This document shows, in pieces, positions 61,201-64,000 of a stretch of 64,000 bases of DNA. A program made the position numbers and the translations under genes. The notes under the pieces are model-generated. The model worked only from the letters and a program-made list of their open reading frames with translations, was not told where the DNA came from and made no database searches. The number at the start of each line of letters is the position of its first letter. Position 1 is the stretch's first letter. Origin of the DNA: CBDHFN01 sp965262605 (GTDB lineage Bacteria > Pseudomonadota > Alphaproteobacteria > JASGCL01); NCBI GenBank assembly GCA_965262605.1, contig CBDHFN010000003.1:124001-188000 (forward strand). Reading direction: 5' to 3'.

Positions 61201-64000
61201 GCATTTAAACTGCCTTGATTGGTTGAAACAATATAATATAACGATTCTGAACCATCGCGGTCGGTTTGGCTTGCCACAAAATTTAATTGATATGATTGAT
61301 TTTCATATAAAGACCAAGTTGCGCTATGCACGCCATATTGCGCTTGATGTGCCAAGTTTATTTGCGCCATTTCCGCCGTATTTAACAACCGATTATATAC
61401 GCCAAATTCGCCCAAGACACCCTTGAAATAAGGATTTGCGCTAAAATCAAGATTGGTTGTAACATTAGTATGCGAATCAGACGAAGAGCTGGGTCCAAGA
61501 TTTAATAAATATAAATTACTGCTTAATGTCGGATTTTGCCTTGTGAAATCAGTATAAGCAACCGCATAATCATTGCCATTGGCATCTTCGGTGCGTCCAT
61601 TTAACATAATTTGCACGCGCCGATTCACAACATCATCGTTAATAATCACAGAATATTCTGTATTTGCTTTAACTACGCCTAAATCAACTTGGGCAAGCGT
61701 TTGATCGCCCGTGGCATTATACCCTTCAACGACATAATATAAACGATTATTAATTATCGCAAGGTAATTCCCTTCTTGATCCTTGGAACCGCGGGCAAAT
61801 AATATTTGTTGCCCCAGAACATCCGTGCCAGTTTTAAATGCTAATTCATAGGCACGGCTGATATTCGTTGCCATAATGCTATTTCTGCCACCAATCCTAA
61901 AACTACCAGTTTGGGCAACAGCCACACCATCGGCAATTCCAAAGCTTGCATCTATTAACGATGCCGAATTTAATCTTGTGCCAGTATGTAAATTGCCGCT
62001 TATATCCGTCCAATTAGTGGTTAAGTCTTGCGCGGTTAGCGAAGTGCCGAGCGTGGTGTAATTTTCGGCTAATAATAATGCCTCAATCCCTGTTGGGCGT
62101 GCGTTTATATTTGGCGCATCAAAACCCGCCGTGTCGGATACGGCTATCACATTGACTTGCAAGATACGGGTATTAAATTGTTGCGATGAATTTTCTGACT
62201 CTTTGGTTATTGCGCTAAATGTAAATTTATAATCCGAATGATCATTTTTCAGCGGTGTAAATTTCAATCCCGATAAGCTATCTTTCGCCACCGTCCAAAT
62301 TGAGCCACCATTCGCCGAACCTGCGCTAAATGAACCCGCACCATAACCACTAATTATCACAAAACCCGATTCCGAACCGTCGCTATCAATTAAAGTTGCG
62401 CGCAAATCAAGCGTAATTGGGTTATCTTCGCTGACATTTACCGCCAATTTACCCAATATTATTGCATCATTACTATTGATAATGCTATTGACAAATTGCA
62501 CGCCAGCCACACCGCCTTCAAATGCTTGACTGCCATTATTTGCACCAAATATTGTATCAGAACCAACCGACCCCGCGCCAATTCTGATGGATTGCCGCGC
62601 AACATTCGTCGCAATAAAGCCAACTGCTTGATCAACGGCATTTACTGCAACTTGTGAAGCAACAAGCGAACCATTGACAAAAACCGATATTTTTACCTCG
62701 CCATTGGCGGGATTTGCGCCAAAACTACTATCCACCACCACAGCATAATGCGCCCATGACCCAAAATTATCAGCGATTAAGCTTTGGAACCTAATATTTG
62801 TCCAGCGATCCGAATTTGAATTTTGGGAATTAATGGAAACAGTGAGTCCTGCTGTCTCTTGCGAAATTGTAAAAGCTCTTCTTGTTGCACCCGTTAATTG
62901 CAGTGAAGAAAAGAAAGTATTAACACCAGCTTGGCTACGATTAGCGGGATTTAAATAAAAGCCTGCGGTAAAACTAGTTATAACATTTGTGCCAAATGTA
63001 TCTGGGAAGCTCATGGTCGCATAATCATTATTTGCGCCACCATTAACGAACGACAAAGCAAAGAAATTTGTGTTATTTATCGTTAATATGCCACTGGTTG
63101 TGCCCCCATTTAATGAAACAACATTACCTGAATGCAAGAATGCAAAACCACTTGGCACTAAGGAAACATCAATTGGATCCGCCACCGCGCGCACATCAAT
63201 AAACAGATTTTTGCTGATAATCGCGGTTATTCTTGTGCCTGTATCTGGGTCGGAATCTACGGTCACGGCGGATACAACCAAACTATAATTTATATCCGTA
63301 TGCGGCGTTGGGCGGAATGATAAATTCGCTAATTGCGCTTGGGTTAGCGTCCAATCGGTTGCCGTGCCTGTACCCGCGCTAAATGATGCGCCAGCGCGCA
63401 AACCGCTTATGATAACAAATACCGATTCCGAACCATCAACATCATTAAGCGACGCAAAAATTGACACATTAATACCAATATCCTCACTGGTAATATATGA
63501 TGCGTTATTTTCAATCACTAATGAACCCGTATCCGCCACCGCTTTAACTTCTAATATTAAGCTTTGCACTGTAAATACTTGCGCCCCGCCGTCCGTATCC
63601 TTTGAAAATGCCGTAAATTTAAGCGTCTGGTCAAGCGATGCGTTGCCTTGCGGCGTAAATACTAACCCCGTTAAATTTGCATAACTCACCGTCCAATCAC
63701 TCGCCGTGCCTGAACCAAAATTTAATGTCCCAGATTTCAAGCCCGTTATTACCACCCATTGACATTCTGAACCATCGCGATCCGATATGCTGATATTTAA
63801 ACTTAATGCCCTTGTCGTATCCTCGTTAAAGCTTAATATACCCCGCGCATTCGGTACTGTTATCGTTGCCGTATCCGTTGCCCCCGTCACCGTGATGACT
63901 TGATTTAATACTTTTAATATGCTTGAACCATCAGTATCCTTCACCAACGCGCTTATCGTTAATACATAATCGCTATGGCTTTGTTCCTTCGGCGTAAATT
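49260..64000 (-). CDS. Giant secreted repeat protein with LamG-like domains (5' end beyond window)
   Basis: The frame is open to the right edge, so the true start lies outside; 4,912 codons are visible. Numbering from a TTG at 63947, about 19 repeats of roughly 100 residues share L-x-D-x-D-G-S-E, then I-x-G-L-x-x-G-x-F-x-x-G, W-T-L-T-x-x-Q-L-x-G-L and F-T-P-x-x-H-x-D. Eight LamG/concanavalin-like domains sit between them (about 260-496, 616-866, 1333-1586, 1936-2163, 2173-2473, 2936-3213, 3433-3690, 3936-4183). About 4294-4426 is a calcium-binding region with five D-x-D-x-D-G-like loops. About 4776-4823 holds a D-L-I-T-D-F...L-S-G-F-A-G type I secretion-like segment. It is probably a secreted or surface adhesin. 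Confidence 0.88.
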   Translation of the reverse strand, partial: FTPKEQSHSDYVLTISALVKDTDGSSILKVLNQVITVTGATDTATITVPNARGILSFNEDTTRALSLNISISDRDGSECQWVVITGLKSGTLNFGSGTASDWTVSYANLTGLVFTPQGNASLDQTLKFTAFSKDTDGGAQVFTVQSLILEVKAVADTGSLVIENNASYITSEDIGINVSIFASLNDVDGSESVFVIISGLRAGASFSAGTGTATDWTLTQAQLANLSFRPTPHTDINYSLVVSAVTVDSDPDTGTRITAIISKNLFIDVRAVADPIDVSLVPSGFAFLHSGNVVSLNGGTTSGILTINNTNFFALSFVNGGANNDYATMSFPDTFGTNVITSFTAGFYLNPANRSQAGVNTFFSSLQLTGATRRAFTISQETAGLTVSINSQNSNSDRWTNIRFQSLIADNFGSWAHYAVVVDSSFGANPANGEVKISVFVNGSLVASQVAVNAVDQAVGFIATNVARQSIRIGAGSVGSDTIFGANNGSQAFEGGVAGVQFVNSIINSNDAIILGKLAVNVSEDNPITLDLRATLIDSDGSESGFVIISGYGAGSFSAGSANGGSIWTVAKDSLSGLKFTPLKNDHSDYKFTFSAITKESENSSQQFNTRILQVNVIAVSDTAGFDAPNINARPTGIEALLLAENYTTLGTSLTAQDLTTNWTDISGNLHTGTRLNSASLIDASFGIADGVAVAQTGSFRIGGRNSIMATNISRAYELAFKTGTDVLGQQILFARGSKDQEGNYLAIINNRLYYVVEGYNATGDQTLAQVDLGVVKANTEYSVIINDDVVNRRVQIMLNGRTEDANGNDYAVAYTDFTRQNPTLSSNLYLLNLGPSSSSDSHTNVTTNLDFSANPYFKGVLGEFGVYNRLLNTAEMAQINLAHQAQYGVHSATWSLYENQSYQLNFVASQTDRDGSESLYYIVSTNQGSLNAGIHPNSTTWTITPAQLSSLYFTPNKDLSGNITLTYTALSRDTDFAAAASTVLSQVINIYGVAQTASLTVEDKVTSEGTAVTLSLRAFQQDADGSETVSYLLIRNLPISIGSLSAGIYNPATSEWTISSNQLNTIQFTPVENLSQYNNNASFSLTITAITRELNEVFGATAAISKTFNVTVRGVADSVQFSFVSGGQSLATSEDVPVSFSFNLSLNDNDGSESLRALIITNLKGGSFNVGSGNNSTWTITRSQIGGLIYTPSFNDHGSFNLTVSAFTVETVSNSSRLTTTTITMRIATVTDTPSFETINAITSEDKAINISINISLTDASESIGTIIISGYSFSATAKGSFNFGAAINGSQWTITPAQINGLKFTPFNHTDDDFTLKVTVVNHDTQANTTVTLSSNLVVSVRPVADTPTLYNYQYDKVNGVIRLDGVNSSFTVGQLSSNIVSEFGNVSRAKTAGELAMPIVSLFGGIFSYNANGFTAMALPQAMQAASNVSFALSMWYNTPQLTGKGGLFNALDQSNSQNPRGMRVYRSLSELVIESGDGSGATVSVLTYTSFFDRVTSGATNQWHNITFNITSKNTIDVFRDGFLVPNSQSIGVFSYVGSNNNPSIGTRLPKFVLGLGTGTATTDSTGAFIESPIPATSWVGAFADVRIFSKTLDVAQAYRIAQQQDNSIAAFEDIATPLSLVMSLVDFADGSETLELLVIGAEQAKFNKGVLTNSIWTVSQYDLAGLTVASKAHSDKAFQFTVVARARELDSANGGVRYASATQVITMTAIAVADTLIISNVSNQEISEDTTIALGFAISLQDTDGSETISAIIIDAKGGSLTAGQKINGLWTLDSSQISSVRWVPSLNDGNDYLISVTGITRESANGVTQLTSFTQFINVVAVSDTASLNFTTSYITAPEDSTIRVSLAAIFPDMSGGSAIESQWVIISGLSGGRISVAVNSSLADGRWTIPVNQVNNIVWTPDANSDNDYTITISAITREEENGATALSAVTVRTMILQVDAVPDGIFYGTSNVRQFVIDGKLTNSSNAINLSFINNRTLLNTVGPILDTSILQASFVANTARGWKSDRPQVLDDINGPIKRSNSFALSAWVTRVGSGGDGQLFGVFGSDGFVQVASQGANLVVRFQSGATRTFNGVLAIANSILTPPNQNIILQFDKVGGSDTVNLVINGGTSTAPSTQSGGISFNAIPSGQDAFVVAGTTGQSSGQSWNADANIADVRIFNAQLTGPAISAVNVRDLYLINPSYVNYPNDLNKYTLGGARNGIGGIESQGSSGITSYVEVGAVTTRLDNIGGIPNTVVYSFNAASAGTTYIAVNKPPTLQNQPAYSLSVSMWLSPDTGILTRKDLNAIYTIQDDNTRQTHIVYVTSGKLAIVVAEPDSVGNDKYTDIVFGSLFEDVVPGVFTHLVLAFDRDPITGNQSTRAYLNGRFFGGIAANSTTLTTYQGETAIKSASINSQPLALRDNSWSSTFASGNTDAAKSIINTANYDKPIMIGATKTGYNASWGELGGPVAAPGFYTGAIADFRIIDRAVDKTDVNFLYNRAVAYDYIVSEDTGIIITLIIGQADTDGSETLNVIISGGVSGTFSAGADGNIVAGTKINGSQWRVDGRFISSLRFTPEKHTDLDYVLTVTVASGEVNNPNAGGQSLISFYRITVNGVADTISITSQPTQVSEDTALNLSFTASLVDNDGSETISQILIKGLPAGAVFNSLVASLTGSVWTINMAQFGDNKLFLTPILQSHSDYILTYSALVLDKNNSSRLVEQTQIVTVTAVTDTIDLRVDNNSSSFNEDSLTTLSIKLSTADWFSGDGSESQIILINGLNTGILSKGSFDGTTWTLTFEQIAGLIYTPIAHSDKDYSLTITAIAKDTQEGVQKSSVINYVISYTAVSDTATINPKSGLNLVISEDVPTRITLFISLTDADGSESIYVIVKGVSGGLSRGVSLNASEWQLTSDQLNGLFITPQRHADNSFTLTVSVITRDSNSPDTALITTMIKVDVKGVTDSVSFNVANRGRPLSLVGGYYGYDINQSASAPLESNGQSGFISWVNGAMGNEGFKLSDLKISGGTSWVANAIGNLGGLALRSFTDTSGQHGLTALDSSVNTITARTMSVLFATGSDISAKQTILSRGSAATDGYVLQVTGGRLYFILENNNNYKTLDLGAVNANEANFVGISDNVNNITIKFNNGTFVLDASQLNGYDDVGSPILVARNTSIATFTGRWAIGDNQFNVQHHNGTDGDNTDNTAKPFRGVLGEVLIYNRALTSLELEGIRLEYQASFNIAVFQAAEDSVASVILAPSFVDNDGSETVTYIIDGWQSGTGNGSFSAGGANGTSLWTITHNQLTGLNFFAPKDRAGAYNLTFTALLKDSEATISTNQTIIVRYDYAAVADAASIGALPTNRISEDNKLNMSLNISQTDGDGSETVRFIYISNYQNGSFNVGAGSGGVWTLTQNQLSALQFTPATNNAATHSLKVTAYIAESLIAGGFGSTSLTSRDLIFTIDAVADTISFADKAITSLANINFKLTTSFVNGDITRISFTGNTALSDNNRMQTINGNNVFLISFTNGATNNDFVNINYPVATNTAINSLTMGFWLKPANPTATPINVIVGAQRAGAGTSDACVEISQDNGNMVFYIRNSTTWNTVTFTNLISNNASNFTHYSVVYSVDINRALSISVYADGSFVGTQTTVNNAVEAVGIWPTDDANIALRLGAGPTGSRTSFNDTSATQGFEGQIAGFQIINRAIVANEVKPFMNSNLNFVAGSEDVAIALGLSLTFSLTDLDGSETIDRIVLNANNLGQFTQSANVSLNGSLWTIFNQAWNSVLYTPPAHSNANVTFSVTAITRELLGAGVNNERNIQIQNLILTLDAVADQVYPSFVSSVVEDSWTRFSLNPSLFDADASETIQAIVLAVQYFPGQDISFRDGGVGTSNITGNNANINNSSRTWTLTPSYVNNGGNAFEIRNMSGNNSATFYLTISAIVRELSNSNTRLSAISQLISIIPVADTITINNSNYNKVRIPIPAWRLNGLSTDSIGIINQSYRDGLSGICYIETATGATSYAGLAYNFTGTQGVITDIPAVLANTTLQTSISWWVKPQSMGADLSPNAMWFYRNGGGISLFQIPPGWNSGNGADSIGFYFQSGGAGRLVNFGVGTLSSYFNQWTHITINIDTNLTQAGTQAERRQFVRLYINGVEQAQTWITDPTGGTFNFDTPPLSTQFRVGYGGGGEDFTGSIADLRFTSNGTILTPAQIALLSNTQSTRGTFSLVDFAGNVNAAINMSLSANLFDTDGSESGRIVINMGKSGAFNLGTAINGSTWQIDINQLSNIKFTPQTKGTYSLILSAISVENNLNTSTAVLTRNLVIFAAPILLDLDHDGDVEKHQGQFDIDGDGLVESMTMVAKSDGMVFVDLDGDGKISNPDELIIANLTSDIHDTDLEALATLFDSNKDGVLDNKDDKFTMVRIWQDLNENGKVDDGETGTLADFGIKSLNLKSDGIKQSLSDGTIIQGVGEYTDNNGKTYRLEDAALAAKDDASETPLSANYHFGKFGNGALEIAVDENMLDPRAAQLIKLTISGAEGSLVYRDEAGYLREIAINQGVALLNNQQLNQLTFLPAGGAGIAQINLALIEPAIHLDQTYHVARDAMEQILTIDEKVMARNGNAYVLNIGDSTAIYRAKIGDTMHDIQAGLTEQLQNFGINARLDEKGAIHIQANETPEFAVIAAETINMPIASDAQTIDFITHEIIDEHAHNAIIIIDSGEEPVMAFTTLDMMNGKTPIWDELAQEDLGYDNLHQLHDAIPDQGLNISAHPEDADAYRLEGDEDVAVPAENHENLVEILNFTKGDGTDLITDFAHNKLEIQGYDISDISVIKHGNDTIIRLGEHDEIVLSGFAGELHTQMHKNGTLTISDIIENPDELFKNDGKENLVASKINTAKETTEPQTRVQDAGLDLDMIDELHIDADKLNSTH

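Noticed and set aside
49260..64000. CRISPR-like or satellite repeats in the giant gene
   Set aside because: The periodicity is protein-level (about 100 residues) with diverged DNA; there are no short identical repeats with unique spacers.

Overview
The window comes from an AT-rich, Gram-negative, alphaproteobacterium-like chromosome. The taxonomic hint is inference from gene content: a TauE/SafE permease overlapping a TIGR02186-type membrane protein, a grxC-nitrilase-YcgN run, an NtrX-type regulator, and SecA with a SecB-type zinc tail. No rRNA, CRISPR array, transposase, integrase or plasmid origin is visible. The one RNA gene found is tRNA-Ser(GCU).

Layout. 0-0.7 kb: start of a dTDP-rhamnose operon (rfbC, rfbB). 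1-5.4 kb: pyrH, a CBS-nucleotidyltransferase, and the ATPase and one permease of a nucleoside/simple-sugar type ABC importer. 5.3-7.4 kb: a phage-type glycosyltransferase-like gene, small unknown genes and a repeat-rich spacer. 7.4-8.9 kb: a marR-CDGSH-pirin operon under a long palindromic operator. 9.1-11.2 kb: two tandem orphan PotD-like binding proteins. 11.3-18.8 kb: housekeeping genes (rho-secA; rraA-like-yaaA-uvrC; tRNA-Ser). 18.9-26.7 kb: a NYN-domain protein, a second phage-type gene, a MocR regulator, and an operon of proC, a TPR-glycosyltransferase, a degenerate NtrX-like regulator and a GNAT enzyme. 26.9-28.6 kb: a coiled-coil membrane protein and queA. 28.6-37.9 kb: a 3,103-residue cadherin/FG-GAP protein, preceded by a candidate 34-codon secreted-peptide ORF that overlaps its start codon. 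38.2-39.2 kb: mreB. 39.4-45.8 kb: an intact podovirus-like cassette (capsid, tail tubular proteins, small virion protein, holin-like protein, lysozyme, possible small terminase, large terminase) with no portal, scaffold, integrase, repressor or replication gene. 45.9-49.1 kb: tauE, TIGR02186, grxC, nitrilase and ycgN in a tight operon. 49.3-64 kb: a second giant protein (at least 4,912 residues) that runs off the right edge. It is made of about 19 DGSE-type repeats interleaved with eight LamG-like domains and ends in a calcium-binding and type-I-secretion-like tail.

Best candidates for something undescribed: (1) the compact, undamaged capsid-tail-lysis-terminase cassette, with two further phage-type genes at distant chromosomal loci, which suggests a domesticated and dispersed podovirus-derived particle or gene-transfer system; (2) a recurring leaderless-promoter layout in which a -10 hexamer sits 6-7 nt before the ATG at five genes; (3) a near-perfect 34-bp operator covering the marR promoter and its start codon; (4) several families of short dispersed intergenic repeats. 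All functions are read from the sequence and recalled family knowledge; no database search was run.
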